The notes under the pieces are model-generated. The model had not been told where the DNA came from and searched no databases. It was given only the letters and a program-made list of their open reading frames with translations. Positions 54,428 through 64,000 of a stretch of DNA of 64,000 nucleotides are shown here, piece by piece. The DNA lies in the NCBI GenBank assembly GCA_027493935.1, contig JAOSJV010000010.1, positions 735,930-799,929 on the forward strand, in the 5' to 3' direction. Position numbers and translations under genes: made by a program. The DNA comes from Burkholderiales bacterium (GTDB lineage Bacteria > Pseudomonadota > Gammaproteobacteria > Burkholderiales > SG8-39). Positions within the stretch are counted from its first letter, which is position 1. The number at the start of each line of letters is the position of its first letter.

Positions 54428-54922
54428 TCAGCCAGGCGGGCGCGGCCCGGGGAACGCCATGTAGACGTGGATGAGCGCGGTCACGACCGACAGACCGCTC
54501 ATGAAGTAGACGAACGGCCACAGCGTGATGCGCAGCGCGGCGGTGACGTCGCCGTACTCGACCACCTGCCCGGCCTTGCGCCACAGCAGCCAGCTCATGC
54601 CGAGGAGCGCGACGCCGCAGACGAGGTGCGCCACGGCGCGAAGCGCGCGCTGGACCGGCGCCGGCAGCGCGTGGTCGAGCAGATCGACCGTCACGTGCTG
54701 ATCCTTGATCGAGACCAGCGGCAGCCCGGCGAAGATCAGCACGACCATCATCAGCTCGGTGATCTCGAAGCTGCCGCGGATCGACACGCCGACGACGTAG
54801 CGCTGGAACACGTCGACCGCGGTGAGCGCCATCATCGCGAACAGGATCGCGCCGGCGACGATGCCGAGCAACGTCTCGCCGGCGCGGCCGGGTCGGCCGA
54901 GGGCTTCTGGTCTGCGCGGCAT
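54428..54922 (-). CDS. dctQ: TRAP transporter small permease DctQ
   Basis: 164-aa four-helix membrane subunit. It has TAVDVFQRYVVGVSIRGSFEI and GLPLVSIKDQHVTVDLL, characteristic of DctQ. It sits between dctP and dctM with modest gaps. Confidence 0.88.
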   Translation of the reverse strand: MPRRPEALGRPGRAGETLLGIVAGAILFAMMALTAVDVFQRYVVGVSIRGSFEITELMMVVLIFAGLPLVSIKDQHVTVDLLDHALPAPVQRALRAVAHLVCGVALLGMSWLLWRKAGQVVEYGDVTAALRITLWPFVYFMSGLSVVTALIHVYMAFPGPRPPG

Positions 54923-54977
54923 GAGGGTTGTTGCGGCGCGGGCCGTCGCCGCGCGCCGTCGCGCCTGCGAGCCGCGC

Positions 54978-55996
54978 CTATTTGGCTTTCTTGATCTCGG
55001 CGCGCAGCTCGGCGAGCACCTTCTCCGGGGCAGCGAGCCCCTTCGCCGCCGCCTGCTTGAACCAGGTCTGCTCGAGCGGTCCGACCTTGTTCTGCAGCGC
55101 TGCCCGGAACGCCGCGTCGGCGGTGATGGTCGGGATGTTGGCCTTTTTCATCGCCGCCACGCCGGTCCGGTCGACCTCGTCCCAGTACTTGCCCAAGTGC
55201 CGCGCCAGGCGCTCCCCGGAGAAGGCGTCGATCGCCTTCTTGTCGGCGGCCGGCAGCTTGTCGTAGGTGGCCGGGTTCATGATGAACGTGAACGAGGTGT
55301 TGTAGAGCCCCCTGGCACCAGCGTCACGTGCTTGATCAGGTCGACCAGCTTGAACGAGACGATCGCCTCGGCCGGGAAGAAGAGTCCGTCGGCGACGCCA
55401 GTCGAGATGATCTCGTAGGACTCCGGCGCAGGCTTGAGCAGGGCGTTCGTGCCGAGCGCCTTGGCGACCTCGTTCACCATGCCGCCGCCGACGCGGATCT
55501 TGAGGCCCGCGAGGTCGCCGACGCTCTTGATCGGCCGCTTGGTGTTGTAGATCTGCCCGGGACCGTGCGTAAACACCGCGAGCACCTTGACGCCCTTGTG
55601 CTCCTCGAACCGCGCGAGGCGACGCTCGTGGATCCGCTGGTAGCCGACCGACACCTCGGTCGAGGTGTCGCCGAGCAGCGGGAACTCGGCGACGCGCGTG
55701 AGCACGAACCGGCCCGGCGTGTAGCCGTCAACGGCGCTCGAGATGTCGGCGAGACCGTCGCGCACCGCGTCGAAGGTTCCCGGCGGCGAGGCGACTGCCT
55801 TCGGCACCAGGTTGTACTTGACGCGCCCGTTGGTGGCTTTCTCGATCTCCTTCGCCCAGTCCACGATCGCCCGGGTGAGCAGGTGCTGCGGGGGCACCCA
55901 GCTCGAGAGCGTGAGCGTGGTCTGGGCCGGCGCTGGCGCGGCGGCGCAGAGTCCCATAGCCACGGCAGCGGACACGGCGAAACGCTTCACGGACAT
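54978..55996 (-). CDS. dctP: TRAP transporter substrate-binding protein DctP (frameshifted)
   Basis: 339 aa after correction. A signal peptide ends near PAPAQTT, then LSSWVPPQHLLTR, GLKIRVGGGMVNEVAKALG with the conserved Arg for carboxylate binding, and PAPESYEIISTGVADG. The frame breaks near 55310 (one G/C missing); correction gives LYNTSFTFIMNPATYDKLP. It would capture a carboxylic acid for DctQM. The specific ligand is unknown. Confidence 0.86.
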
Positions 55997-56436
55997 GGCA
56001 AACCCTCCTCGATGGACTCGATCCGATCCCGGTCCCGCCCGTGCTTGTGCCCCGGTTCTCCTTCTTCCAGCGGTCGGGCCGTGGCGAGGGTGCCGAGCCC
56101 GGCTAGATTACCCGATCCGACTCACGCCGGCAAAACGGCCGGGCGCGATCGCTTCGCGCCAGAGCGGGCGGTCGCAGGCGCGGTCCTGCAGCATGGCAGT
56201 GCCCGCCGGCGCCGATGTACGCACCGGACCGTCGCGAGACGCGTACCGGGCAGGCCGCCGATCGCGTCGACGATGCGGTAGCGTCGCTTGACGACCCACA
56301 GTGCCGCTGCGGCGGCAGCGTGCGGCGGGTGTCGGTTTCCGTACGGTCGCGCTCACGCCGCACGCGCCGGCCCGGGATTCCGCACACGCCGGGCGCCGGA
56401 TCCGGGCTAGAATGACCGTCGAGTATCCAGAGTGCG
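55997..56436. other. Divergent intergenic region, 440 bases
   Basis: The region lies between dctP (minus) and the CHASE2 kinase (plus) and must hold both promoters. I found no clear -10/-35 pair, operator or gene; short reading frames are Arg-rich shadows. Confidence 0.45.
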
Positions 56437-58891
56437 ATGCTGACCGATCGGTTGTCCGGCAATGCGGGGGTGCGGGCCGTTGCGGTGTGCGCGCTCGCGC
56501 TGCTGCTCGCCGTCATATTCGCGCAGACAGCGCTCTACCAGCGGCTCAACTGGTGGATCTACGACATCCATCAGCGAACGCTCGCCCGCGGCATCAACCT
56601 CGATTCGGTGATCGTGTTCGATGCCGACGTGAGCGCGATCACGCGGCTCTCGCGCGAGATCGGACCATGGCCGTACGCACACGATGTCTTCGCCGACGCG
56701 GCACGCTACCTCTCGCGGCACGGCGCGCGCACCGTCGCCTTCAACCTGCTGCTCGCCGAGGAGCGCCCGGGCGCCCAGGATTTCGCCGATGCGCTGCAGC
56801 CCAATATGGTCCTCGCCGCCGCCGGGCTGCCGGTGGCCCTCGACACCGCGGCGGGATACGGCCGCCGCCTTGCCGCGCGGGCCATTGGGCGCGAGCTGAT
56901 GTCGGCCGGGCTGCGCACCGGGTTTCTGCACTCGCCGAGCCCCGACCAGCTGCCGCACGTGCGCTGGCACTACCTCAAGCTACCGCTCGACAAGTACCTG
57001 CGCGACAGCCGCATCCGCGTCGGCGTAGTGAACCTGCGCGCCGACGACGACGGCGTGATCCGCCGGGTCGGCCTGTTCCACGCGGCGCAGGGGGTTCATC
57101 TACCCGAGCCTCCCGGCGGCAGTGATGCTCGCTGCCGGCGGCGCGAACGCCACGGTGAGCTTCGACGGCGAGCGGGTGCAGTTTCCGCGCCTCTCGGTGC
57201 CGGTCACCGCGCAGGGCGAGGCGCTCCTGCGCTACCCGGCGAACATGGACAGCCTGCGCGTGATCCCGTTCGACCAGCTCGCGCTCGCCGCGTCGGGCGC
57301 CCGCGTGAGCGAGGAGCTCGCGCGCGAGGTCGCCGGCAAGACGGTCTTCATCGGGGTCTCCAGCATCGGCATCGGCGACGAGCTCTTCACCCCGCTCGGA
57401 CGCGTGTCGAGCCTGCGGCTGTCGGCGCTCGCCTATGCCGCGCTGAACGACGGCGCGGTGCTGCAGCCGCCGCTGCTCTGGGTGGACGGGCTGATGGTGC
57501 TCGCGGCGCTCGCGCTCGGCGTCGCGCTGCTGCGGCGCGGTGCGGACAGCACGCCGCGGCACTTCCTTGCGGCGTTCGCCGGACTGCTGGTGGCGCTCGT
57601 GGCGGCCGGAACCGTCCTCTTCGCCCTGGGGCTGCAGACCCGATGGGTGTTCGCGCTGATCGCCGGGCTGGCGACCCTCGCGATCGTGTTCTCGGTCTGG
57701 CTGTTCCTCGTCTACGACGAGGGCCGCCGGCTGCGCTACGAGACGCTCGCGGCGCGCCAGGCGAACCGTCTCAAGACCGAGTTCCTGAACAACTTGACGC
57801 ACGAGCTGCGCACGCCGCTCACCGCGATCATGGGTTTCAACAAGATCAACCAATTCACCGAGGACCTCGGACGCGATGCGCGCATCAAGAACAGTGCGGT
57901 AATCGCGCGCAACTGCGAGCACCTGCTGCAGCTGATCAACAACAACCTCGACCTAGCGAAGATCGAGGCCGGCACGCTCACCATCGCGCCAGCGCCGGAG
58001 GACCCCGACCAGCTCTGCCGCGACGTGGTCGGCACGATCCAGGCGTTCGCCGACGAGAAGCGCCTGCGGCTGAAGCTCACCCGGCTCACGCCGCTGCCGG
58101 CCGCCGTGATGCTGGACGCGTTCCGGGTGCGGCAGATCCTGATCAACCTGCTCTCGAACGCGGTGCGGTTCACCGACGCCGGGCAGGTGGAGCTGCGCGT
58201 CGCGTGGCATCTCGCCGCGCTCGAGTTCGAGGTGCGCGACACCGGCCCGGGAATTCCCGCGGAGGCGGTCGAGCGCGTGTTCGAGCCGTACCAGCAGGCC
58301 GATCCGAGGGTCGCGCAGCGCTATGGCGGCACCGGGCTCGGGCTTGCGATCACGCGCAACCTCGTGGATCTGATGGGCGGCACCCTGGAGGTCGAGTCGC
58401 GCGTCGGCTACGGGTCGACCTTCCGCGTGCGCCTGCCAAGTGAGCCCGCCGACAAGCCGGCGAGTGTGCACTCGATCGCCGACGCCGCGGTGATGCGCGA
58501 GCCGCTCGCCGGGCGCGTGCTGCTCGCCGAGGACAACGAGGACATCCGGGCGCTCGTCGAGCTGCAGCTCGGCAAGCTCGGCCTGGACTTCAGGAGCGTC
58601 GCGAACGGGCTGTCGGCGGTCGAGGCGGCGCTCGCGAGCCCGTACGGCGCCGTGCTGATGGACATGGAGATGCCGGTGATGAACGGATACGAGGCGGTCA
58701 ACGTGTTGCGGGCGCGCGGATACACCGGCACGATCCTCGCCCTGACCGCGCACCAGGAGGGGGTGGAAGTCGAACGGGCGCTCGCCTCCGGCTGCGACGG
58801 CATCGTGACCAAGCCGGTGACGTTGGAATCGCTGCGCTCGGCGCTGTGGCCGGTGCTGCCCGAGGCGCGGCATGCCGCCGCCGCGCGGTGA
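56437..58891 (+). CDS. CHASE2-domain hybrid sensor histidine kinase (frameshifted)
   Basis: 817 aa after correction. One N-terminal membrane helix and an extracytoplasmic CHASE2 domain (about 30-345) are followed by about three helices, a HisKA domain (FLNNLTHELRTPLTAIMG, phospho-His), an HATPase domain (NLLSNAVRFT, DTGPGIPAEAVERVFEPYQQ, GTGLGLAI) and a receiver (VLLAEDNEDIRALVELQLG, phospho-Asp in LMDMEMPVMNGYEA). The frame breaks near 57090 (one extra G). With the Hpt protein and response regulator downstream it forms a phosphorelay. The signal is unknown. Confidence 0.87.
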
Positions 58892-59019
58892 ACGGTAGCC
58901 GGGGCCGCGCGCCAGCTCCGGCCTAGAGGAGCCTGTCCTTGCGCGCGCACGCCGGGAGGTCGCCGGAAACCGGGCATTTTGCCGCGTGCCGCACTGCCTC
59001 AGCGCATAGAATGCGCTGC

Positions 59020-59337
59020 ATGGGCGACATTCCTGAGGCGGTGCGCGACTCGGTGGTCGTACCGCGCGAGCTCTGCGAGCTCGTGCCGCGGTTCCTCGCG
59101 CATCGCCGCGCCGAGGTAGACCGGCTGCGCGAGGCGCTCGAGCGCGCCGACTTCGAGACCGTGCGCAGCATCGGGCACGCGATGAAGGGTGCCGGCGCCG
59201 GCTACGGCTTCGACGAGATCAGCGCAATAGGCGCGGCGCTCGAGGCGCTCGCGCGATCGCACGATGCCGACGGCGCGCTCGCCGAGGTGCGGCGGCTGCG
59301 CGGTTTCCTGGCCGGCGTCACCGTCGTTTTCGAGTAA
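59020..59337 (+). CDS. Hpt-domain phosphotransfer protein
   Basis: 105-aa stand-alone Hpt domain. The phospho-acceptor His lies in VRSIGHAMKGAGAGYGFDEI, the standard helical hairpin. The ATG at 59020 is used; 59011 is an alternative. It is placed between the hybrid kinase and the response regulator, so it probably shuttles phosphate from the kinase receiver to the regulator. Confidence 0.84.
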   Translation: MGDIPEAVRDSVVVPRELCELVPRFLAHRRAEVDRLREALERADFETVRSIGHAMKGAGAGYGFDEISAIGAALEALARSHDADGALAEVRRLRGFLAGVTVVFE

Positions 59338-59368
59338 CGGTCCGATCCCGTTCCGCCAGGCCCCGGAC

Positions 59369-60127
59369 ATGCGCATCGCACTGCTCGAAGACGACCCATC
59401 CCAGAGCGATCTCGTGCGGTTCTGGCTGGCGGGCGCCGGCCACGTCTGCCACGCGTTCGACCGCGCGCGCGATTTCATGCGCGCGCTCGCGCGCGACAGC
59501 TTCGATCTGCTGGTGCTCGACTGGGAGCTGCCCGACGTGAATGGCGACGCGGTGCTCGCGTGGGCGCGCGCGAACGGCCACGACTCGGTCCCGGTGCTGT
59601 TCACGACCGCGCGCGACCGCGAGGAGGACATCGTCGCGGCGCTGCGCGCCGGCGCCGACGACTACCTGATCAAGCCGTTGCGGCGCCACGAGCTGCTCGC
59701 CCGGATAGACGCCCTGGTGCGGCGCGCGGGGCGGGCCGCATCGCCCGGCACGGGACTCAAGGTGGCCGAGTTCTCGATCGATCTCGAGCGGCGCGTGATC
59801 ACCCGCAACGGTGCGCGCATCGTCCTCACGCAGAAGGATTTCGACCTCGCCGCCTTTCTCTTCCGAAACGTCGGCAACCTGGTATCGCGCGGCCACATCC
59901 TGGAGACCGTGTGGGGGCGCAGCCCCGACCTCAACACGCGCACCGTCGACACCCACGTGAGCCGCCTGCGGACGAAGCTCGGCCTGCTGCCCGAGAACGG
60001 CTGGCGGCTCTCGGCGATCTACCAGCACGGCTACCGGCTCGAGCGCCTAACGCCGCACGACGAGGCTGCGCCTGCCGCCGTCCCGGAGGCGGCGGCGCCT
60101 GCCCCGCGCGTACCGCGCGCGCCGTAA
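59369..60127 (+). CDS. OmpR-family response regulator
   Basis: 252 aa. Receiver domain: acidic pocket LLEDDPS, phospho-Asp in LLVLDWELPDVNG, and ADDYLIKPLRR with the conserved Lys. The winged-helix domain begins near LERRVITRNG and shows RTVDTHVSRLRTKLGL, typical of OmpR/PhoB. The C-terminal tail is Ala/Pro-rich. It is the output of the phosphorelay with the CHASE2 kinase and Hpt protein. Confidence 0.88.
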   Translation: MRIALLEDDPSQSDLVRFWLAGAGHVCHAFDRARDFMRALARDSFDLLVLDWELPDVNGDAVLAWARANGHDSVPVLFTTARDREEDIVAALRAGADDYLIKPLRRHELLARIDALVRRAGRAASPGTGLKVAEFSIDLERRVITRNGARIVLTQKDFDLAAFLFRNVGNLVSRGHILETVWGRSPDLNTRTVDTHVSRLRTKLGLLPENGWRLSAIYQHGYRLERLTPHDEAAPAAVPEAAAPAPRVPRAP

Positions 60128-60145
60128 GAAGCCCTGACGCAGGCC

Positions 60146-60163
60146 CTCTTTCCCGCGAAAGAG
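60146..60163. terminator. Hairpin after the response-regulator gene
   Basis: CTCTTTC-CCGC-GAAAGAG, a perfect 7-bp stem 18 bases after the stop. No strong T-run follows, but the position fits termination. Confidence 0.45.
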
Positions 60164-60182
60164 GCCGTGCAAGGACGCATTC

Positions 60183-60270
60183 GTCGTTCCCGCGAAAGCG
60201 GGAGCCCGGAGCGCGGTTCGTCGCCGCCTCAACGGCTTGCCGGATCCCTGCCTTCGCGGGGATGACTCGT
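60183..60270. repeat. REP-like palindromic element
   Basis: Two hairpin units face each other: TTCCCGC-GAAA-GCGGGA (60187-60203) and ATCCC ... GGGGAT around CTGCCTTCGC (60244-60263). The pattern CGTTCCCGCGAAAGCGGGA / CCTTCGCGGGGATGA is the common extragenic repeat of many Burkholderiales-type genomes. It has no coding content. Confidence 0.65.
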
Positions 60271-60303
60271 GCAGAGGGTCGCCGTCGCGGCTCGCGCGAT
60301 TTT

Positions 60304-60381
60304 GGCTCCGCCGAAATCCGCCGCGATCGTGACGCCTCCGGCAAGCGCTGGTGCCGGGAGAGAGAATCGAACTCTCATGGT
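60304..60381. repeat. Direct repeat copy 1 (78 bases, 3' tRNA-Leu end)
   Basis: This 78-base segment recurs at 60445-60522 with only two mismatches (60305 and 60314). Both copies contain the 3' acceptor and T-arm of a tRNA-Leu; copy 2 belongs to the intact gene. Confidence 0.85.
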
Positions 60382-60406
60382 CTCGTGAGCCCTGGATTTT
60401 GGCTCC
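60349..60406 (-). pseudogene. Truncated tRNA-Leu remnant
   Basis: The 3' CCA, acceptor strand and T-arm are identical to the intact tRNA-Leu 141 bases upstream, and a degraded anticodon region remains in register (GGAGCCAAAATCCA). The D-arm and 5' acceptor strand are missing, so it cannot fold as tRNA. It is either a tandem-duplication remnant or an attachment-site-like scar. Confidence 0.7.
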
Positions 60407-60419
60407 GGCCCGCTTCGCT

Positions 60420-60444
60420 TAACATCGGCCCGTAGCCGATGTTA
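60420..60444. repeat. Perfect inverted repeat between tRNA remnant and tRNA
   Basis: TAACATCGGC-CCGTA-GCCGATGTTA, a 10-bp perfect stem with a five-base loop. It lies exactly where the 5' half of the duplicated tRNA should be, so it replaces that half. It might terminate tRNA transcription. Confidence 0.55.
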
Positions 60445-60522
60445 GCCTCCGCCGGAATCCGCCGCGATCGTGACGCCTCCGGCAAGCGCTGGTGCCGGGA
60501 GAGAGAATCGAACTCTCATGGT
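60445..60522. repeat. Direct repeat copy 2 (78 bases)
   Basis: The second copy of the 78-base repeat; its right part is the 3' half of the intact tRNA-Leu. Confidence 0.85.
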
Positions 60523-60576
60523 GTCGCCACCGGCGGATTTTGAGTCCGCTGCGTCTACCAGTTCCGCCATCCCGGC
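60490..60576 (-). tRNA. tRNA-Leu (anticodon CAA)
   Basis: 87 nt including the encoded CCA. Acceptor GCCGGGA pairs with TCCCGGC; the anticodon stem GCGGA / TCCGC encloses CTCAAAA, anticodon CAA; the long variable arm (GGTGGCGACACC) is that of a type II tRNA; the T-arm is GAGAG-TTCGATT-CTCTC. It decodes UUG. It lies 27 bases upstream of queA on the opposite strand. Confidence 0.95.
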
Positions 60577-60603
60577 ACGGGACGAAGGCGGATTATCTTT
60601 GAT

Positions 60604-61653
60604 ATGAGCGAGACGGGGCAACCGGGCGAGCTCTCGCTCGCCGACTTCGACTTCGAGCTGCCGGAGGCGCTCGTCGCGCAGCACCCGGCGGCGGAGCGCT
60701 CGGCGAGCCGGCTGCTGCGCGTGCGCGGCGATGCGCTCTCCGACCACGCCTTCGCCGACCTGCCACGGCTGCTCGCCCCGGGCGACCTGCTGGTGTTCAA
60801 CGACACGCGCGTCATCAAGGCGCGCCTCGCCGGCGAGCGCGCGTCCGGCGGCCGTGTCGAGGTCCTGGTCGAGCGGATCCTCGGGCCGCACGAGGCGCTC
60901 GCGCAGGTGCGCGCGAGCAATGCGCCGCGCCCCGGCGTGCGCCTGCGCCTGGCCGGGACGATCGACGCGGAGGTCATCGCGCGGCGCGGCGACATGTTCG
61001 TGCTGCGCTTCGCCGGCGACACGCCGGCGCTCGAGCTGCTCGATCGTCACGGCGCGCTGCCGCTGCCGCCCTACATCACCCACGCACCGGGCGCCGACGA
61101 CGAGGCCCGCTATCAGACGGTGTACGCGCGCGCGCCGGGCGCGGTGGCGGCGCCGACCGCCGGACTGCACTTCGATGCGGAGCTCCTCGCGCGGCTCGAT
61201 GCCGCGGGCGTGCGGCATGCCTTCCTCACGCTGCACGTCGGCGCCGGGACGTTCCAGCCGGTGCGCGTCGAGCGCATCGCCGAGCACCGTATGCACGGCG
61301 AGTGGTACGACGTTCCCGCCGCAACGGCGGCCGCCGTGGAAGCCGCGCGCGCAGCGCGCAGCGCGGTCGTCGCCGTTGGGACGACGAGCCTGCGAGCGCT
61401 CGAGTCGGCCGCCGCCACGGGTCGGCTGACCGCCGGACAGGGTGAGACCGAGCTCTTCATCACGCCCGGCTACCGGTTCCGCGTCGTCGACCGCCTGGTG
61501 ACCAACTTCCATCTGCCCCGCTCGACGCTGTTGATGCTGGTGTCTGCCTTCGCGGGCCTGGCACCGGTCCGGCGCGCCTACCGGCACGCGATCGAGCGCC
61601 GCTACCGCTTCTTCAGCTACGGCGACGCGATGCTGGTCGACCGCGCGGCCTGA
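60604..61653 (+). CDS. queA: S-adenosylmethionine:tRNA ribosyltransferase-isomerase
   Basis: 349-aa enzyme that adds the epoxycyclopentane ring in queuosine synthesis on tRNA. Family segments: [71 protein letters not shown] and [12 protein letters not shown]. It is followed by tgt, the standard queuosine order. Confidence 0.96.
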   Translation: MSETGQPGELSLADFDFELPEALVAQHPAAERSASRLLRVRGDALSDHAFADLPRLLAPGDLLVFNDTRVIKARLAGERASGGRVEVLVERILGPHEALAQVRASNAPRPGVRLRLAGTIDAEVIARRGDMFVLRFAGDTPALELLDRHGALPLPPYITHAPGADDEARYQTVYARAPGAVAAPTAGLHFDAELLARLDAAGVRHAFLTLHVGAGTFQPVRVERIAEHRMHGEWYDVPAATAAAVEAARAARSAVVAVGTTSLRALESAAATGRLTAGQGETELFITPGYRFRVVDRLVTNFHLPRSTLLMLVSAFAGLAPVRRAYRHAIERRYRFFSYGDAMLVDRAA

Positions 61654-61723
61654 GCGCGCTTCGCGAGGCGCTTGCTTGAACCTCTTGCTGAATGCGACTA
61701 CGGGCGCAATGGAGGGGAGCTAC

Positions 61724-61740
61724 AAGGGGCTCGCCCCTTT
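61724..61740 (+). terminator. Candidate rho-independent terminator between queA and tgt
   Basis: AAGGGG-CTCG-CCCCTT followed by T, 71 bases after the queA stop. The stem is compact and GC-rich; the T-run is short. Confidence 0.5.
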
Positions 61741-61833
61741 GCTGGTGCGGGGATGTGCAACCGGCAATCCCCCTTGTCCGTGCGGCCGTTCCGGTTCGCA
61801 GAAGCGCTGTGGTGGTCGCGAGATAGGTTCTAG

Positions 61834-62964
<1,131 letters not shown>

Positions 62965-62975
62965 GCGCGCGAGGG

Positions 62976-62981
62976 TATAAT
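62976..62981 (+). promoter_or_regulatory. Consensus -10 element before yajC
   Basis: A perfect TATAAT in an otherwise GC-rich gap, 37 bases before the yajC start. No good -35 was found at 16-18 bases. Confidence 0.45.
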
Positions 62982-63017
62982 TTCGGGCTTCGACGCCCCG
63001 CCCGAGTGGAGACGCCC

Positions 63018-63347
63018 GTGTTCATCAGCCCCGCGCATGCCCAAGCCCCCGCCGGCGGCGGCGGTGGCGGCGATCCGATGTCCCTGACGATCATGATGGT
63101 CCTGATGTTCGTCGTGCTCTGGTTCGTCATGGTGCGGCCGCAGATGAAGCGCGCCAAGGAGCACAAGGTGATGGTCGAGGCGCTGCAGAAGGGCGACGAA
63201 GTGGTCGCGGCAGGGGGTATGGTCGGCAGGATCACCAAGATCACCGACGCCTACATCACGATCGAGATCGCCGACAACATCGAGATCGTCGTGCAGCGCG
63301 GCGCCGTGCAGACGGTGCTGCCCAAGGGAACCATCAAGTCCCTGTGA
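63018..63347 (+). CDS. yajC: Preprotein translocase subunit YajC
   Basis: 109-aa small membrane protein of the SecDF-YajC accessory complex. It begins FISPAHAQAPA, then a single membrane helix (LTIMMVLMFVVLWFVMVRP) and QMKRAKEHKVMVEALQKGDEV, typical of YajC. The GTG at 63018 follows GGAGA; an upstream ATG at 62961 lies within the tgt end and is less likely. Confidence 0.92.
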   Translation: MFISPAHAQAPAGGGGGGDPMSLTIMMVLMFVVLWFVMVRPQMKRAKEHKVMVEALQKGDEVVAAGGMVGRITKITDAYITIEIADNIEIVVQRGAVQTVLPKGTIKSL

Positions 63348-63473
63348 GCGGGCGGCGAAGGGCGAGGGGGCATGGGGTGACGCGGGCCTCCTACGCTCCA
63401 CGCGCCGCGACTGCCGCATGAGCCGCAAGCCGACTCCTCGACCGCGACCCCTCGCACTTCGTCCGAAGTTCAC

Positions 63474-64000
63474 ATGAACCGCTACCCCGTCTGGGTCTAC
63501 GCCACCGTCGCGGTCGCGCTGGTGATCGGATTCCTGTACACGCTGCCGAACTTCTTCGGCGAGGCGCCGGCGGTGCAGATCTCGAGCGCGCGGCTCACCG
63601 TCAAGATCGACGCCGACACGCTCGGCCGCGCCGAGGCGGCGCTCGAGCGCGCGGGCATCGAGGTCGCCGGCAGCCAGCTGGACTCGAACAGCGTGCGCAT
63701 CCGCTTCGCCGACACCGACACCCAGCTCAAGGCGCGCGACGCGCTCGACGCGCAGTTCAATCCGGATCGCGAGGACCCCTCGTACACGGTCGCGCTCAAC
63801 CTGCTCTCGCGCTCGCCGGCGTGGCTCGCCGCCATCAACGCGCTGCCGATGTACCTCGGGCTCGATCTGCGCGGCGGCGTGCACTTCCTGTTCCAGGTCG
63901 ACATGCGCGGCGCGCTCACCAAGCGGCTCGATTCGCTCACCGGCGACATCCGCACGCAGCTGCGCGACAAGAACGTCCGCCACGCCGGGGTCACGCGCGA
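63474..64000 (+). CDS. secD: Protein translocase subunit SecD, partial
   Basis: The first 175 codons are visible and the gene runs off the right edge. The N-terminal membrane helix (YPVWVYATVAVALVIGFLY) and TLPNFFGEAPAVQIS are followed by YLGLDLRGGVHFLFQVDM, the SecD hallmark. It acts with SecF and YajC in proton-driven protein export. Confidence 0.94.
   Translation, partial: MNRYPVWVYATVAVALVIGFLYTLPNFFGEAPAVQISSARLTVKIDADTLGRAEAALERAGIEVAGSQLDSNSVRIRFADTDTQLKARDALDAQFNPDREDPSYTVALNLLSRSPAWLAAINALPMYLGLDLRGGVHFLFQVDMRGALTKRLDSLTGDIRTQLRDKNVRHAGVTR

Noticed and set aside
60128..60603. CRISPR array suspected from repeated segments
   Set aside because: Only two copies of one 78-base repeat occur, and they are tRNA-derived; no regular short repeats or cas genes are present.

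Overview
The window is very GC-rich, densely coded chromosomal DNA. It most resembles a metabolically versatile betaproteobacterium of the Burkholderiales/Rhodocyclales kind. This is inferred from the queA-tgt-yajC-secD block at the right end, an OxyR / peroxiredoxin-glutaredoxin pair, many TRAP and Liv-type transporters, and abundant acyl-CoA and aromatic-CoA catabolic genes. No plasmid, phage or CRISPR features are visible; the only clear mobile element is a group II intron.

Layout. (1) 1-5.9 kb, minus strand: a TAXI-type TRAP transporter (fused permease cut by the window edge, plus receptor), a HupE/UreJ-like membrane protein, a CDC48-like double AAA ATPase and two cupins. They diverge from an IclR regulator and a MetE/UROD-like barrel protein (6.0-8.0 kb). 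(2) 8.2-10.2 kb: a group II intron with its reverse transcriptase. It separates a TetR-type operator from a plus-strand operon of a PaaA/PaaC-like di-iron protein and a full branched-chain-amino-acid-type ABC importer (livKGFHM, 10.2-15.6 kb). (3) 15.7-30.4 kb: two QueG-like Fe-S proteins, then a long minus-strand catabolic operon (thiolase, HMG-CoA-synthase-like/DUF35 fusion, four enoyl-CoA hydratases, two acyl-CoA dehydrogenases, a TetR repressor, a second PaaA/PaaC-like protein). A PaaK-type CoA ligase diverges from a fifth hydratase. Three related palindromes (8171, 27632, 29442) suggest that one TetR repressor controls importer, activation and beta-oxidation genes together. (4) 30.5-32.3 kb: oxyR and a peroxiredoxin-glutaredoxin hybrid with a well-formed OxyR site between them. 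(5) 32.5-40.5 kb: a tandem-GNAT protein diverging from a GNAT / cysteine-free Rrf2 pair, then a 2,4-dienoyl-CoA-reductase-type flavoenzyme, two small proteins and a fusion of an aryl-CoA-type flavin monooxygenase with a benzoate-CoA-ligase-type domain. (6) 40.7-52.9 kb: zwf and gnd, a membrane protein with a hemerythrin, paaK, a nitronate-monooxygenase-like protein, a radical SAM/SPASM protein, a Crp/Fnr (DNR-like) regulator, an MgtE-like transporter and a DUF445 protein. Several FNR/DNR-type boxes lie in this stretch. (7) 53.0-60.1 kb: a DctPQM TRAP transporter, then a CHASE2 hybrid kinase / Hpt / response-regulator phosphorelay. (8) 60.1-64 kb: REP-like DNA, a tRNA-Leu(CAA) with a truncated partial duplicate, then queA, tgt, yajC and the start of secD.

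Sequence quality matters here. About 26 single-base indels, mostly in G or C runs, break 19 otherwise intact genes. In every case, restoring the indels gives a length divisible by three and a normal family length. I therefore annotate these as single genes with probable sequencing or assembly errors, not as pseudogenes, and list the approximate break positions.
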